Assembly: GCF_004684205.1 (NCBI RefSeq)
Contig: NZ_SRIO01000006.1
Span: forward strand, 114,426-178,425
Source: Candidatus Macondimonas diazotrophica
Lineage (GTDB): Bacteria > Pseudomonadota > Gammaproteobacteria > UBA5335
DNA: 64,000 nucleotides
Direction of reading: 5' to 3'
Every line of letters starts with the position of its first letter. Within the stretch, counting starts at the first letter, position 1. The notes below the pieces were generated by a model, which saw nothing but the letters and a program-made list of their open reading frames with translations, searched no databases and was not told the origin of the DNA. Of the stretch, positions 43,333 through 53,159 are shown one piece after another. A program made the translations under genes and the position numbers.

Positions 43333-45276
43333 TCAGGCAATCGGTCCGGGCAACTCTGGAGAACCGCCGGTTCCTGAAACGTTAGGCTTCGAATCAGTCG
43401 CAGCCGTTTTCCCGGAGGACGAATCCGAATCATCATCGCGCTTCTCGTCCCAGCCCTTGGGGGGCGGCGGCTCATGCCCGGCCATGATCGCATCAATCTG
43501 TTCGCGATCGATGGTTTCATATTTCATCAGGGCGTCGGCCATCACATGCAGCTTATCCATTGAAGCCTGGAGAATGCTGCGCGCCTGATCGTAGTTTCGA
43601 TTGACAATACTGCGTACCTCCTCATCGATGGCATGGGCCGTATCGTCCGACATGGCTTGAGAACCACTGCGGCCACCGTAGCCACCACCCATGTAACCGG
43701 CCGCCTCATCGTCGCCATAGGCGAGTGGTCCGAGCCGCGTCGACAATCCCCATCGGGTGACCATGTTGCGTGCGATTTCCGTCGCCCGCTCAATGTCGTT
43801 CGACGCGCCGGTCGTGACAGCATCGAAACCGAAAATCAGTTCTTCTGCCACACGTCCACCGAACAGACTGGCCAACTGACTTTCCAGCCGGCGCTTACTG
43901 TAGCTGTACCGATCATCCTCGGGCAGGAACATCGTCACGCCCAAGGCACGCCCACGCGGCATGATACTGATCTTGTAGACCGGATCATGATCAGGGACAT
44001 TCAGCCCGACGATTGCATGACCAGCCTCGTGGTAGGCCGTCAACCGCTTTTCGTCCTCGCTCATCACCATTGAGCGCCGCTCGGCGCCCATCATGATCTT
44101 GTCCTTGGCGCGTTCGAACAGATCCATGGTCACCACGCGGCGACTCAACCGCGCAGCGATCAAGGCGGCCTCATTGATCAGGTTGGCCAACTCGGCGCCG
44201 GAAAATCCGGGTGTCCCCCGCGCAATCAAGGCAGCGTCGACATCTTCGCCCACCGGCACCTTGCGCATGTGAACCTTGAGGATCTGCTCGCGGCCCCGCA
44301 CATCCGGCAATCCCACCGTCACCTGACGGTCGAACCGCCCCGGCCGGAGCAATGCCTTGTCGAGCACATCCGGACGGTTCGTGGCCGCGATGACGATGAC
44401 GCCCTCGTTCCCTTCGAATCCATCCATTTCCACCAGCAGCTGGTTCAGAGTCTGCTCGCGCTCATCATGGCCACCGCCAAGACCGGCACCGCGATGTCGA
44501 CCCACAGCATCGATTTCGTCGATGAAGATGATGCACGGTGCATGTTTCTTGGCCTGCTCGAACATGTCACGAACGCGGCTGGCGCCCACACCGACAAACA
44601 TTTCCACGAAATCCGAACCCGAAATCGTGAAGAAAGGCACCTTGGCTTCACCAGCGATCGCCCGAGCAAGCAAGGTCTTGCCGGTTCCCGGGGGGCCGAC
44701 CATCAGCACGCCGCGCGGGATCTTGCCGCCCAAGCGCTGAAACTTCGACGGGTCGCGCAGGAACTCGACGAGTTCGACCACATCTTCCTTGGCCTCATCG
44801 CAACCGGCCACATCGCCGAAGGTCACCTTGACCTGATCTTCCTGAAGCATGCGCGCCTTGCTCTTACCGAAGCTCATGGCGCCACGGCCCGCACCGCCGC
44901 CCTGCATCTGCCGCATGAAGAAGATCCATACGCCAATCAAGAGCAGGAAGGGGAACCAAGAAATGAAGATCTGCATCAGTAGCGACTGCTGCTCAGGTTC
45001 CTTGCCGATAACGGTGACATTCTGATTCAGCAGGTCAGAGACCAGTTCGGTATTGCTGGTTTCAGGATTGTAGGTCGTGAAACGCTCTCCGCTGGAGAGC
45101 TGCCCCACGATCTTGCGCCCATCGATCTCAACCCGAGCGACGGCGCCATCCTGGACCTGAATTAGAAAGTCCGAATACGGAAGTTTTTGGGCGCTGGGCG
45201 CTCGTGTTCCGAAACCGTTGAAAACGGACATCAGGACGGCCGCGATCACGACCCATAAAATCAAGTTCTTTGCCAT
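43333..45276 (-). CDS. ftsH: ATP-dependent zinc metalloprotease FtsH
   Basis: A membrane-anchored AAA+ protease that degrades LpxC, sigma-32 and misassembled membrane proteins. The 647-residue protein has two membrane helices (about 5-22 and 100-120), Walker A GPPGTGKT near 195, Walker [13 protein letters not shown], an SRH region, and the zinc motif HEAGH near 415. ATG 45276 (MAKNLILW) matches E. coli; an in-frame TTG at 45285 would add MND. No clear sigma-32 promoter is seen upstream. Confidence 0.98.
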   Translation of the reverse strand: MAKNLILWVVIAAVLMSVFNGFGTRAPSAQKLPYSDFLIQVQDGAVARVEIDGRKIVGQLSSGERFTTYNPETSNTELVSDLLNQNVTVIGKEPEQQSLLMQIFISWFPFLLLIGVWIFFMRQMQGGGAGRGAMSFGKSKARMLQEDQVKVTFGDVAGCDEAKEDVVELVEFLRDPSKFQRLGGKIPRGVLMVGPPGTGKTLLARAIAGEAKVPFFTISGSDFVEMFVGVGASRVRDMFEQAKKHAPCIIFIDEIDAVGRHRGAGLGGGHDEREQTLNQLLVEMDGFEGNEGVIVIAATNRPDVLDKALLRPGRFDRQVTVGLPDVRGREQILKVHMRKVPVGEDVDAALIARGTPGFSGAELANLINEAALIAARLSRRVVTMDLFERAKDKIMMGAERRSMVMSEDEKRLTAYHEAGHAIVGLNVPDHDPVYKISIMPRGRALGVTMFLPEDDRYSYSKRRLESQLASLFGGRVAEELIFGFDAVTTGASNDIERATEIARNMVTRWGLSTRLGPLAYGDDEAAGYMGGGYGGRSGSQAMSDDTAHAIDEEVRSIVNRNYDQARSILQASMDKLHVMADALMKYETIDREQIDAIMAGHEPPPPKGWDEKRDDDSDSSSGKTAATDSKPNVSGTGGSPELPGPIA

Positions 45277-45366
45277 ATCGTTCAATGTGTCGGCCCTCGT
45301 TAAGGTGCCTGCAGGAAATACCGGTCAAACTGACCAAGCCGGATCAACTCTTTTGATTAGACCCTA

Positions 45367-45990
45367 CTATAGAGCATAGTTCCGGGCCAGCAAATAAACT
45401 TCGGGGCTACGTTCCCGGGAAGCCTTGGGCTTGCGGACCACGACCTTTCCGAAATGGCCCCGCATGCGACGAACGAAATCGTCGAACCCCGGACCCTGAA
45501 ATAACTTCACCAGAAAATCTCCACCGGGGCGAAGCGCATGGATCGCGAATGCTTCTGCCGCCTCCGCCAGGGCCAGCGAACGAATCTGATCAACGGCCTC
45601 GACGCCGCTGGTATTCGGCGCCATGTCACTGAGCACCAGATCGACGGCGCGCCCATCCAGCGCATCCGTCACCGCATCCAGGGCCTCGCGTTCGCGAAAA
45701 TCCCCCTGTAAACAGACCACGCCCGGCAATGGGGTTATCGGCAGCAGATCGAAGGCCACCACCCGCCCCTCTGGACCGACTTTGCGTGCGGCGTACTGTG
45801 ACCAACCGCCGGGAGCGGCACCCAGATCGACAAGGTGAAGCCCGGGGCGCAGCAGCCGGTCACGTTCGTCAATCTCTTCGAGCTTGTAGACCGCACGGGA
45901 GCGCCAGCCCTCGGCCTTGGCGCGCTGAACATAGGGATCGGAAAAGTGCTCGCGCAGCCACGCGGCACTGCTTTTTCGGCGTTTGGGCAT
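45367..45990 (-). CDS. rlmE: 23S rRNA (uridine(2552)-2'-O)-methyltransferase RlmE
   Basis: Methylates U2552 in the A loop of 23S rRNA using S-adenosylmethionine. The SAM motif DLGAAPGGWSQ is at 55-65; the K-D-K-E catalytic set can be traced at Lys36, the Asp in LSDMAPNTSG, the Lys in VKLFQG and a late Glu in SPEVYLLAR. 207 residues from ATG 45990; upstream open frame is not homologous. The rlmE-ftsH pairing is the E. coli order. Confidence 0.96.
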   Translation of the reverse strand: MPKRRKSSAAWLREHFSDPYVQRAKAEGWRSRAVYKLEEIDERDRLLRPGLHLVDLGAAPGGWSQYAARKVGPEGRVVAFDLLPITPLPGVVCLQGDFREREALDAVTDALDGRAVDLVLSDMAPNTSGVEAVDQIRSLALAEAAEAFAIHALRPGGDFLVKLFQGPGFDDFVRRMRGHFGKVVVRKPKASRERSPEVYLLARNYAL

Positions 45991-46034
45991 AGGGATATGG
46001 GCAGTCCGGTGTCGGTTCTTGAAAATCGCGCGCC

Positions 46035-46589
46035 TCACGAATGCGCGCTGAGGCTCGGCCAGGCCGCTCGCAGATAGGCCATCATTGACCAGAGGGTCAA
46101 CAAGGCTGCTGCATACAAGCCGACCATCCCCACAGTGTACAGGACATGCCCGGGCTCGAAGCCAATCAGCACTACCAAAGCCCCCATCTGCACACTGGTC
46201 TTGAGCTTGCCGATCCAGGAGACAGCCACCTTGGTCCGTTGCCCGATCTCGGCCATCCATTCCCGCAGCGCCGAAACCGTGATTTCCCGACTGATGATGA
46301 TCACGACCGGAAGGGCGATGAGCACCCGGGCATCGCGCTGCAACACCAGAATCAACGCGACCGCCACAATCAGCTTGTCGGCCACTGGATCCAGAAACGC
46401 ACCGAATGCTGAGGTCTGGTTCCAACGCCGTGCGAGATAACCATCCAGCCAGTCGGTAATGGCCGCCACCACGAAAATCGACGCTGCAAGAATGCCTGCA
46501 CCCGACCACGGCAGGTAAAACACGAGCACGAACAGTGGGATCAGCAAAATGCGGGATGCGGTCAACCAGATGGGAAAATTCAGATGCAT
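46035..46589 (-). CDS. pgsA: CDP-diacylglycerol--glycerol-3-phosphate 3-phosphatidyltransferase
   Basis: The committed step to phosphatidylglycerol and cardiolipin. A six-helix inner-membrane protein of 184 residues with the CDP-alcohol phosphotransferase motif DGX2ARX8GX3DX3D, seen in WLDGYLARRW...GAFLDPVADK. ATG 46589 is 8 bases downstream of the uvrC stop and fits family starts. The uvrC-pgsA pairing is typical of gammaproteobacteria. Confidence 0.96.
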   Translation of the reverse strand: MHLNFPIWLTASRILLIPLFVLVFYLPWSGAGILAASIFVVAAITDWLDGYLARRWNQTSAFGAFLDPVADKLIVAVALILVLQRDARVLIALPVVIIISREITVSALREWMAEIGQRTKVAVSWIGKLKTSVQMGALVVLIGFEPGHVLYTVGMVGLYAAALLTLWSMMAYLRAAWPSLSAHS

Positions 46590-46596
46590 GAGCAGT

Positions 46597-48432
46597 TCAT
46601 TCCAGTTCCGGATGCAGATCGGCGTGAATCCTCCGCGCCAGACTATCACTGATTCCAGGGACCTGGGACAACTCCGCCACACCCGCATGCATGATCTGCT
46701 TCAGTCCACCGAACTGACGCAGCAGCTGCTGCCGTCGTTTGGGGCCCAGACCTGGAATGTCCTCGAGGACCGAACGGGTACGCGCCTTGGCCCGGCGTTG
46801 GCGATGGCCCGTGATAGCAAAACGATGCGCCTCGTCACGGATCTGCTGGATGAGATGCAGAGCGGGCCGGTGTGGCGCCAGGCGCAGAGGCGCCGACGCA
46901 CTCGACAGGAACAGTTGTTCTTCTCCCGCTTTGCGCGCAGGCCCTTTGGCGACCCCCACCAGTCCAATTTCCGGGATACCGAGTTCGGCAACCACGGCCT
47001 CGGCCACTCCCAGCTGCCCGCGCCCGCCGTCGATGAAGACGATATCGGGCAGCGCAGCCTCTTCCCGAATCAAACGCTCGTAGCGCCGATAGATGGCTTC
47101 GCGCAATGCACCGTAGTCATCTCCACCCCCGACCGAGGTGATATTGAACCGCCGATAGGCGCTCTTGACCGGACCTTCGGCATCGAACACCACACAACTG
47201 GCGACGGTTGCCTCGCCCTGCGTATGACTGACATCGAAACACTCCAGTCGTCGCGGCACCTCAGACCATCCCAACGCCACCGCCAAATCGCCGAACCGTG
47301 CTTCCAAATTGGCGCGACTGGTCTGCTGGAGCCGCAAAGCTTGCGTCGCATTGGCCGATGCCGATTCAATCCACCGCTGGCGCTGTCCGCGCTGCGGTTG
47401 ACGCACCATCACGGCATGCCCGGCCTGAATTGAAAGCGCCTCGATGATCAATTCGGCATCGTCGATCTCGCCGTCAAGGAGAATTTCCGGTGGCGGTGGC
47501 ACATGCTCGTAATGTTGACTCAGGAAGGCGGCACGCAACTCGGCGGGCGAGGTATCTGCAGGCACCTGGGGTATAAACACCTGGTACCCCAGATGCTGTC
47601 CACCGCGGACGAGGCCCAGCGAAACCACGGTCGTGCCCCCATCCATCGCCACCGCGATGATGTCGGCATCACCGCTTTGGGTCGTCACATCCTGACGAAC
47701 CGCCACCTGCTGCAAACGGGCAATGCGATCGCGATAGACCGCCGCGCGCTCGAACTCGAGCCGCGCCGCAGCTGCCTCCATGCGCCCCGCCAGATCGTCG
47801 ATGACCTCCTGCCCCTGACCGGCCAGAAAGCGCACGGCGTCTCGAACATCCTGGGCGTACTCCGCTTCAGTAATGAGCCCCACACAGGGCGCCGAACAGC
47901 GCCCCATCTGATGCTGCAAGCAGGGGCGTTCCCGATGGGCGAAATCGGTGTCTTCGCAAACCCGCAGCCGGAACAAGCGTTGCAATTCCTTCAGGGCGGC
48001 GCGCACGGCACCCGCGTTGGGATAAGGACCGAACAGACGGCCGTCGCGCCGATAAGCTCCTCGGTAAAACCGGATACGTGCAAAAGCATGATTGCCTGTC
48101 AGATGCACATACGGATAGCTCTTGTCGTCGCGCAGCACCACGTTGTAGCGTGGCCGGTGCGCCTTGATGAGATTGCTCTCCAGCAGCAGCGCCTCGGCCT
48201 CCGTCCGCGTCATAGTCACCTGGATATCAGCCACGTGCTTCATCATCGCGCGGGTCTTGGCACTCTGTCCGGTGCGGCGAAAATAGCTCCCCACGCGCGC
48301 TTTCAAGCGCTTGGCCTTGCCAACATAAAGCACCGCGCCTGATTCCCCGCGCATGCAATACACCCCCGGACGGTCCGGCAGGGCGCGCACGAATCCGCGA
48401 AAATCGAAGTGCCTCACGGGCAAGTCAGGCAT
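46597..48432 (-). CDS. uvrC: Excinuclease ABC subunit C
   Basis: Makes both incisions in UvrABC nucleotide excision repair. The 611-residue protein has an N-terminal GIY-YIG nuclease domain (GVYCMRGE...AVLYVGKAKRLKARVGSYF, 23-51), a Cys-rich linker, a UVR motif near 210, an RNase H-like domain (CFDVSHTQGEATVASCVVF) and C-terminal tandem helix-hairpin-helix (LEDIPGLGPKRRQQLL). It overlaps the end of the upstream uracil-glycosylase gene by eight bases. Confidence 0.97.
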   Translation of the reverse strand: MPDLPVRHFDFRGFVRALPDRPGVYCMRGESGAVLYVGKAKRLKARVGSYFRRTGQSAKTRAMMKHVADIQVTMTRTEAEALLLESNLIKAHRPRYNVVLRDDKSYPYVHLTGNHAFARIRFYRGAYRRDGRLFGPYPNAGAVRAALKELQRLFRLRVCEDTDFAHRERPCLQHQMGRCSAPCVGLITEAEYAQDVRDAVRFLAGQGQEVIDDLAGRMEAAAARLEFERAAVYRDRIARLQQVAVRQDVTTQSGDADIIAVAMDGGTTVVSLGLVRGGQHLGYQVFIPQVPADTSPAELRAAFLSQHYEHVPPPPEILLDGEIDDAELIIEALSIQAGHAVMVRQPQRGQRQRWIESASANATQALRLQQTSRANLEARFGDLAVALGWSEVPRRLECFDVSHTQGEATVASCVVFDAEGPVKSAYRRFNITSVGGGDDYGALREAIYRRYERLIREEAALPDIVFIDGGRGQLGVAEAVVAELGIPEIGLVGVAKGPARKAGEEQLFLSSASAPLRLAPHRPALHLIQQIRDEAHRFAITGHRQRRAKARTRSVLEDIPGLGPKRRQQLLRQFGGLKQIMHAGVAELSQVPGISDSLARRIHADLHPELE

Positions 48433-49057
48433 GCGGCCCCACCAGTTTCCGTGCTTCGGCCATCACGGCACGAAACATCTCCGGGGTCAGTCGACGTGTA
48501 GATGTGTTGTATCGACTGCAATGATACGAGCTCAGCAGGATTCGGCCATCGGGCAAGTCATGCCGCGCACCATGGCCGAACGGGTAACGCAGTGGCCGCA
48601 GACCCAGCGCTCGCAGTACCGTCTCATGCGCCACGCGCCCCAAAGCAAGGACGACACCATCGGCGGGATGCTGATCCAGATCGAACTTCAAATAACCCAG
48701 ACACTTCCTGACCTCCTCGGGCGCAGGGCGGTTCTGCGGCGGCACGCAGCGCACGGCATTGGTAATGCGACAGTCCCGCAAGCGCAGACCGTCGCCGGCG
48801 TGACGGGATTCGGACGCCGCGCTGAAACCGAACTCGTGAAGCGTCCGATACAGCAACTCTCCGGCGTAATCACCGGTAAATGGCCGCCCCGTGGCGTTGG
48901 CACCATGCAAGCCGGGCGCCAATCCGACGATCAGAAGATACGCATGACTCGATCCAAAAGCCGGGACCGGCGCGTTGTAATAGTGGGGATAGGCCCTACC
49001 GTTTTCATCCCGATAGGTGCTCAGGCGAGGACAACGGCGGCAGGCGGGATCAAACAT
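48425..49057 (-). CDS. Family-5 uracil-DNA glycosylase (UDGb type)
   Basis: An iron-sulfur uracil/deaminated-base DNA glycosylase. Motif A is GLAPGLHGAN (45-54) with FTGDYAG following, and motif B is SYHCSRYNTSTRRLT near 185, both of the UDGb family (family 5), where the usual catalytic Asp/Asn of motif A is replaced. Likely 4Fe-4S ligands are Cys6, Cys9, Cys104 and Cys119. ATG 49057 puts the first Cys where homologues have it; GTG 49099 and TTG 49117 would lengthen the N-terminus. It overlaps uvrC by eight bases, so base-excision and nucleotide-excision genes are coupled here. Confidence 0.88.
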   Translation of the reverse strand: MFDPACRRCPRLSTYRDENGRAYPHYYNAPVPAFGSSHAYLLIVGLAPGLHGANATGRPFTGDYAGELLYRTLHEFGFSAASESRHAGDGLRLRDCRITNAVRCVPPQNRPAPEEVRKCLGYLKFDLDQHPADGVVLALGRVAHETVLRALGLRPLRYPFGHGARHDLPDGRILLSSYHCSRYNTSTRRLTPEMFRAVMAEARKLVGPHA

Positions 49058-49240
49058 GGTCGCTGAAGCGATTTGCGGAGGACTTGACGACTGATTCACG
49101 TGCGAGGCGGATTTCAAAGCATGGTACCCGGTGGGATACCCCCAGCCGAAAGTGGCAAGTGAGGCACTGGAGGGCGAATGTGACGACTCGAGGCTTACAG
49201 GATCCAGAACAACCCGAGCAAACGAAGACGTTGACGCCCT

Positions 49241-49888
49241 TCAGCCGGTATTGAGGTCGATGAGTCCATGACGCATGGCGAGCCGAGTCAGTTCGACGTC
49301 ATTGTTGACCGCCAATTTCTCAAACAGACGGTAGCGGTAGGTGTTGACGGTCTTGGGACTGATGAAAAGCTTGTCCGAGATGTCCTGAATCGAGTGTCCC
49401 TGCACCACCATCAGCATCACCTGCATCTCGCGCTGCGACAGATCGGCAATCCCGCCGCCGGCTTTTCCCCGCGGCAGCCGCGACAACGCCATCCCTTTGG
49501 CCAGCTCGGCATCCAGATAGCGCTCGCCGCCGTGCACCTTGTAAATGGCCTGGATGAACTCGTCCGCGCCGCAATCCTTGGTCAGGTAGCCGCTCGCTCC
49601 CGCCGCAAGCAACTGCTCCGGATATGGATCCTGGCGCTGAACGGAGAGACTGATGACCTTGACGTCGGGATGATGGTGAACAAGCTTGCGTGTCGCTTCC
49701 AACCCGCCGATCCCCGGCATGTGGATATCCATCAACACCACATCGGGCTGCAAGTCGCCCACCCGGGCCAAGGCCTGCTCGCCACTTTCAGCCTCACCCA
49801 CAACCTGAATGTCGCCGGAGGCTTCCAACAAGCGGCGAATCCCGCTGCGGATGAGTTGATGATCATCCACCACAAGGACCTTGATCAT
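49241..49888 (-). CDS. uvrY: UvrY/GacA-type response regulator
   Basis: A NarL-family two-component regulator; the UvrY/GacA group responds to BarA/GacS and drives Csr-type small RNAs. The 215-residue protein has the receiver domain with phospho-acceptor Asp54 (VVLMDIHMPG), acidic pocket DD at 8-9 and Lys in YLTKD, then a LuxR-type HTH (about 148-210, SIQDISDKLFISPKTVNTY). ATG 49888 follows AAGGAG. The assignment to UvrY rather than another NarL protein rests on similarity and on the uvrY-uvrC neighbourhood. No partner kinase is in the window. Confidence 0.9.
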   Translation of the reverse strand: MIKVLVVDDHQLIRSGIRRLLEASGDIQVVGEAESGEQALARVGDLQPDVVLMDIHMPGIGGLEATRKLVHHHPDVKVISLSVQRQDPYPEQLLAAGASGYLTKDCGADEFIQAIYKVHGGERYLDAELAKGMALSRLPRGKAGGGIADLSQREMQVMLMVVQGHSIQDISDKLFISPKTVNTYRYRLFEKLAVNNDVELTRLAMRHGLIDLNTG

Positions 49889-50019
49889 GAACGCCTTACT
49901 CCTTACCACCCGTAACTGCCGTCCAGCGCCGCCGATAACGGTCTGCCCGGGCGCGGGCTTCAGCCAATGCCGATGATCGATTAGCTTAGCATCATTGCCT
50001 GCGCGATGCGGCCCACGGG

Positions 50020-50844
50020 TCAGCCTGGCGATGCCAAAAATTCCCGAATCAAATCGGCCGACCGTCCGTCATCCATATGCCAGAACAGATGGCCGCAATC
50101 CATCAGCATCTCAAAGCGCGCATTGGGAAGCCGGGTTGCCAGACGTTGCCCGTTCGCCATTGGAATGAGCCGATCCTTGTCACCGTGAATCACCAGCGAC
50201 GGCGATGTCAGTTGCCGGACTTGATCCGCCATGTCGAAACGGCTGATGGCACTGATCTGCCCCAGGATGCCGCGGGCTCGACGTCGATACTGCCCGGCCC
50301 GATCGACCAGGCTCTGGAAATGCACCGGATTCCGTTCAATCCAATCGGGCGTGTAGTTGATGGCCAACGCCTTGGCCAAGGCGTCGCGCGGGCTGGTCCC
50401 GGCCGTCGGCATCATGGCACTCATGGCCTCGCGGTCCGGCGCGGGATTCAACCGGCCGCAATCGGACGTGCAGCCCAACACCAGCCGGCCCACCCGCTCC
50501 GGCGCGGCAAGCGATAGCGCCAGAGCGATCATACCGCCCATGCTGATACCCATGACATGGGCATGATCCCAGTTCAGGGCATCCATGAGGGACAGGGCAT
50601 CGTCGGCGAGCTGTTCAATGGAATAAGGTCCCTCGGGAACATCGCTGTCACCCATGCCGCGATTGTCAAAAACCGCGACTGGACGATCCCGGGCCAACCA
50701 CTGCGGCAGGTCATGCCAGTCTTCCTTCACGCCCGACAAACCCATGATCATCAGCAGCGGCGCCGCCGATACCGATTCGCCGTAAACCGAATACGCCAGC
50801 CGAACAGTGCCGGAATATGCCTGACGTGGATGCCTCGCAGTCAT
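50020..50844 (-). CDS. Alpha/beta hydrolase
   Basis: A cytoplasmic alpha/beta-fold hydrolase of 274 residues. The nucleophile elbow is GISMGG with Ser101; the oxyanion region is MGLSGVKEDW and FDNRGMGDSD; the acid is in IHGDKDRLIP and the base His in CGHLFWHM near 255. The frame is open further 5' but ATG 50844 has GGAGGG upstream. Substrate unknown: it could be an esterase, lactonase or haloperoxidase-type enzyme. It lies alone between uvrY and phoX on the same strand. Confidence 0.85.
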   Translation of the reverse strand: MTARHPRQAYSGTVRLAYSVYGESVSAAPLLMIMGLSGVKEDWHDLPQWLARDRPVAVFDNRGMGDSDVPEGPYSIEQLADDALSLMDALNWDHAHVMGISMGGMIALALSLAAPERVGRLVLGCTSDCGRLNPAPDREAMSAMMPTAGTSPRDALAKALAINYTPDWIERNPVHFQSLVDRAGQYRRRARGILGQISAISRFDMADQVRQLTSPSLVIHGDKDRLIPMANGQRLATRLPNARFEMLMDCGHLFWHMDDGRSADLIREFLASPG

Positions 50845-51018
50845 GCCAGGGCCCTCCTTGGCCACTGCCCAAATCACCGGAGGCAGTCTATCAAGTCCGA
50901 CAGCCGTCGTGTTTAACTCCACCGAGTATGAGCGGGGCCCCACACGAGAGGACCCGATAGCGCAGCGATGGCGCGCCCTGAAATCTCTGGGACCTGGGTG
51001 CTGTTCCCGGCTGCAGCC

Positions 51019-52248
51019 TCAAGCTACGCTGATCTCGTAAGTCAGCCCAAATGGCCCCTTGCCGGTGGGCCCGCGTTGGGAGCTGAAATACAGACGGCGA
51101 CCATCGGGAGAAAACGCGATCCCCGCAATCTCCGACCGGTCCTGTCCGACGACCTGTAGCAAAGGCGTCAATCGGCCCGCCTCATCGAGCACCACCACCT
51201 GCATGTCGCCGCCATCCTCGGCCACCAGGACTTCACCACTGGCGGCCACGGTCAGATTGTCGACTCCCGAGAGAATGTCGGCCGGTCGTGCCGGATCGCG
51301 CCGATAGAGCACGCTCAGAACGCCGCTGCCCGCCGCGCCGGGCTGATAGCACCAGACCGTGTCGTCTCCCTTGGTTGTGAAGTAGATCCGTCCGGCATGC
51401 CAGCCGATCCCTTCACCCCCACGAAACGCCGTGCTCTGCGGAACCTGCAGCCGCGTCGGGGTCTTTCGGCCCAAGCCACCCAGCACCGGCATCGGGTCCG
51501 GTAGCGGATGCCACATCACGGCTGCCGGCGCTACCAGCGGATCGCCTTGAACCTCCGCCACCTCGAGCAAGCCATCGCCCAAGTCCGGATAGGCCTTCGG
51601 GGTAAAGCGATAGAGGCGCCCGTCTGGCTCATCCTCCGTCAGGTACAAGTATCCCTGATCCGGGTCCACTGCCACTGCTTCGTGCTTGAAAATCCCCAGC
51701 GCCGGGCGACGCCGCGGCAGGCGGCGACGGCGCGGGTCGCATTCCCACACGGCACCCCCGCTCCACTCCTCGCATGACAGCCAGGTGCCCCACGGCGTCG
51801 CGCCCCCTGCACAGTTCAGCGACGTTCCTTCGAGCAAGGAATAGGCGCGAATGACCTCGCCACGGGCATCAAATCGAATGGCCCCAACGCCGCCAGCGGC
51901 CGGAACTTCGCTATTGGACACATAGATCCAGCCCCCGCGCGGCGCTGGAAATGTGGCGCCACCATCAGGATACAGATGCCAGCGGTAGCCCAGCTTCGCG
52001 CCCACCGGCTCGCCGGACCGCGCGATCAATCGCGCATTGAGTCCGGCCGGTAGCCGAATCCCCAGCTCATCCGGCTCGCCCAAAGGTCCGAGATGGCGCA
52101 AAAGACCATCCCCTGGCGCCAGCACGGCCTGAGCCAGACGTTGCCAGCTGGCGAGCGAGCCGGCCATTACCAACCCGCTCCCCGCCAATGCCTGGATCAG
52201 AAAACGACGCCGCCCCTGATTCGGAGCTCCCCGGGACTGTTCAACCAT
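51019..52248 (-). CDS. phoX: PhoX-type alkaline phosphatase (DUF839), Tat-exported
   Basis: A calcium/iron-dependent secreted phosphomonoesterase of the PhoX family, about 409 residues. The N-terminus has a twin-arginine signal (RRRFL at 13-17 followed by a hydrophobic stretch). Conserved PhoX segments are LNCAGGATPWGTWLSCEE, FKHEAVAVDP, YLTEDEPDGRLYRF and GGEGIGWHAGRIYFTTKG. ATG 52248 is chosen because GGAGGAG lies just ahead; ATG 52254 overlaps that site. A tandem PHO-box-like array lies about 60-100 bp upstream. The shorter members of this family are less studied, so activity is inferred. Confidence 0.85.
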   Translation of the reverse strand: MVEQSRGAPNQGRRRFLIQALAGSGLVMAGSLASWQRLAQAVLAPGDGLLRHLGPLGEPDELGIRLPAGLNARLIARSGEPVGAKLGYRWHLYPDGGATFPAPRGGWIYVSNSEVPAAGGVGAIRFDARGEVIRAYSLLEGTSLNCAGGATPWGTWLSCEEWSGGAVWECDPRRRRLPRRRPALGIFKHEAVAVDPDQGYLYLTEDEPDGRLYRFTPKAYPDLGDGLLEVAEVQGDPLVAPAAVMWHPLPDPMPVLGGLGRKTPTRLQVPQSTAFRGGEGIGWHAGRIYFTTKGDDTVWCYQPGAAGSGVLSVLYRRDPARPADILSGVDNLTVAASGEVLVAEDGGDMQVVVLDEAGRLTPLLQVVGQDRSEIAGIAFSPDGRRLYFSSQRGPTGKGPFGLTYEISVA

Positions 52249-52567
52249 GGCCATCTCCTCCACCGCGCTGCAGGGCCCACCCACCACAGGTCATGATCCG
52301 TCCTTATCGATGACGGCTTCATGACCCTCTGCGGATGGCGCGATGACAGTGGCCGCGCATCCGGGCGAGCCGCTGCCTGACCACAGGGGATGATATGACC
52401 GATTACGGCCGTGCGATTACGTACCCCGAATGGCTCCGGAACCGCTGCGATTCTCGCGCGAGGTGACCAGACCGGCGTTGACCGACAGTACAATCACCAC
52501 GCTCTAACCCCTCGCCCATACGAAGCGATACCATGAGACCGCACCGCATCTGAATCAAGGCGCCCCC
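52249..52567. other. Non-coding stretch between phoX and dps
   Basis: This 319-bp region carries the leader of phoX and the downstream side of dps. Apart from the PHO-like array at 52306-52349 and the phoX ribosome site I see no gene, no T-tract terminator for dps and no RNA-like structure. Confidence 0.6.
52306..52349 (-). promoter_or_regulatory. Candidate PhoB-binding array upstream of phoX
   Basis: Reading the minus strand, four 11-base units follow one another without gaps: CTGTCATCGCG, CCATCCGCAGA, GGGTCATGAAG and CCGTCATCGAT. Unit 1 is a perfect PHO heptamer (CTGTCAT) and units 3 and 4 keep GTCAT; unit 2 is weak. The 7+4 spacing is that of PhoB boxes. The array ends about 58 bases before the phoX ATG. 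The spacers are less A/T-rich than the consensus. Confidence 0.5.
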
Positions 52568-53038
52568 TCAGCCCTCGAGCAAACTGCGCAACATCCACGC
52601 CGTCTTCTCGTGCAGTTGGATGCGCTGGGTCAGCAGATCGGCAGTGGCTTCATCACCGGCAGATTCCACATCGGGGAATAGGCTTCGCGCGGTACGCACG
52701 ACGGCTTCCTGGCCTTCGACCAGCAGGCGGATCATGTCCTGCGCCGCCGGAACGCCATCGGTTTCAGGTATGCTCCCGAGCCCGGCGAACGCTTTGTAGG
52801 TCCCCGGCGCCGGAAAACCCAGTGAACGGATCCGTTCGGCAATCTGATCGACAGCAAGCGCCAGCTCGGTGTACTGCGTCTCGAACATGAGATGCAGCGT
52901 CTGAAACATGGGACCCGTGACGTTCCAATGAAAGTTATGCGTCTTCAAATAGAGCGTGTAGGTATCTGCCAGCAGCCGCGACAATCCATCTGCAATTCGG
53001 GCGCGGTCGGCTTCTTTGATCCCGATATCGATTTTCAT
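52568..53038 (-). CDS. dps: Dps family ferritin-like DNA-protection protein
   Basis: A 12-mer mini-ferritin that oxidises iron with peroxide and shields DNA. The 156-residue protein has [13 protein letters not shown] (ferroxidase His near 37), LHLMFETQY (His49, Glu53) and [14 protein letters not shown] (Asp64, Glu68), the inter-subunit site of the family. The N-terminus is short, so DNA binding through a Lys tail as in E. coli Dps is unlikely. ATG 53038 follows GAGAGGAG. Confidence 0.94.
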   Translation of the reverse strand: MKIDIGIKEADRARIADGLSRLLADTYTLYLKTHNFHWNVTGPMFQTLHLMFETQYTELALAVDQIAERIRSLGFPAPGTYKAFAGLGSIPETDGVPAAQDMIRLLVEGQEAVVRTARSLFPDVESAGDEATADLLTQRIQLHEKTAWMLRSLLEG

Positions 53039-53159
53039 GGGAACACTCCTCTCACCGTGACTCGGCGATTGATCAGGTTATGGCCAGTAACGCTTGTGGA
53101 TAATCCAATCCCATTGGCGACGCTTGTTGACCCAGCGGAAAACTGATCGGGAGACAGAC

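Noticed and set aside
45991..46509. Extended rlmE frame running back through pgsA
   Set aside because: The extra sequence overlaps pgsA in another frame on the same strand and has no homology-like motif.
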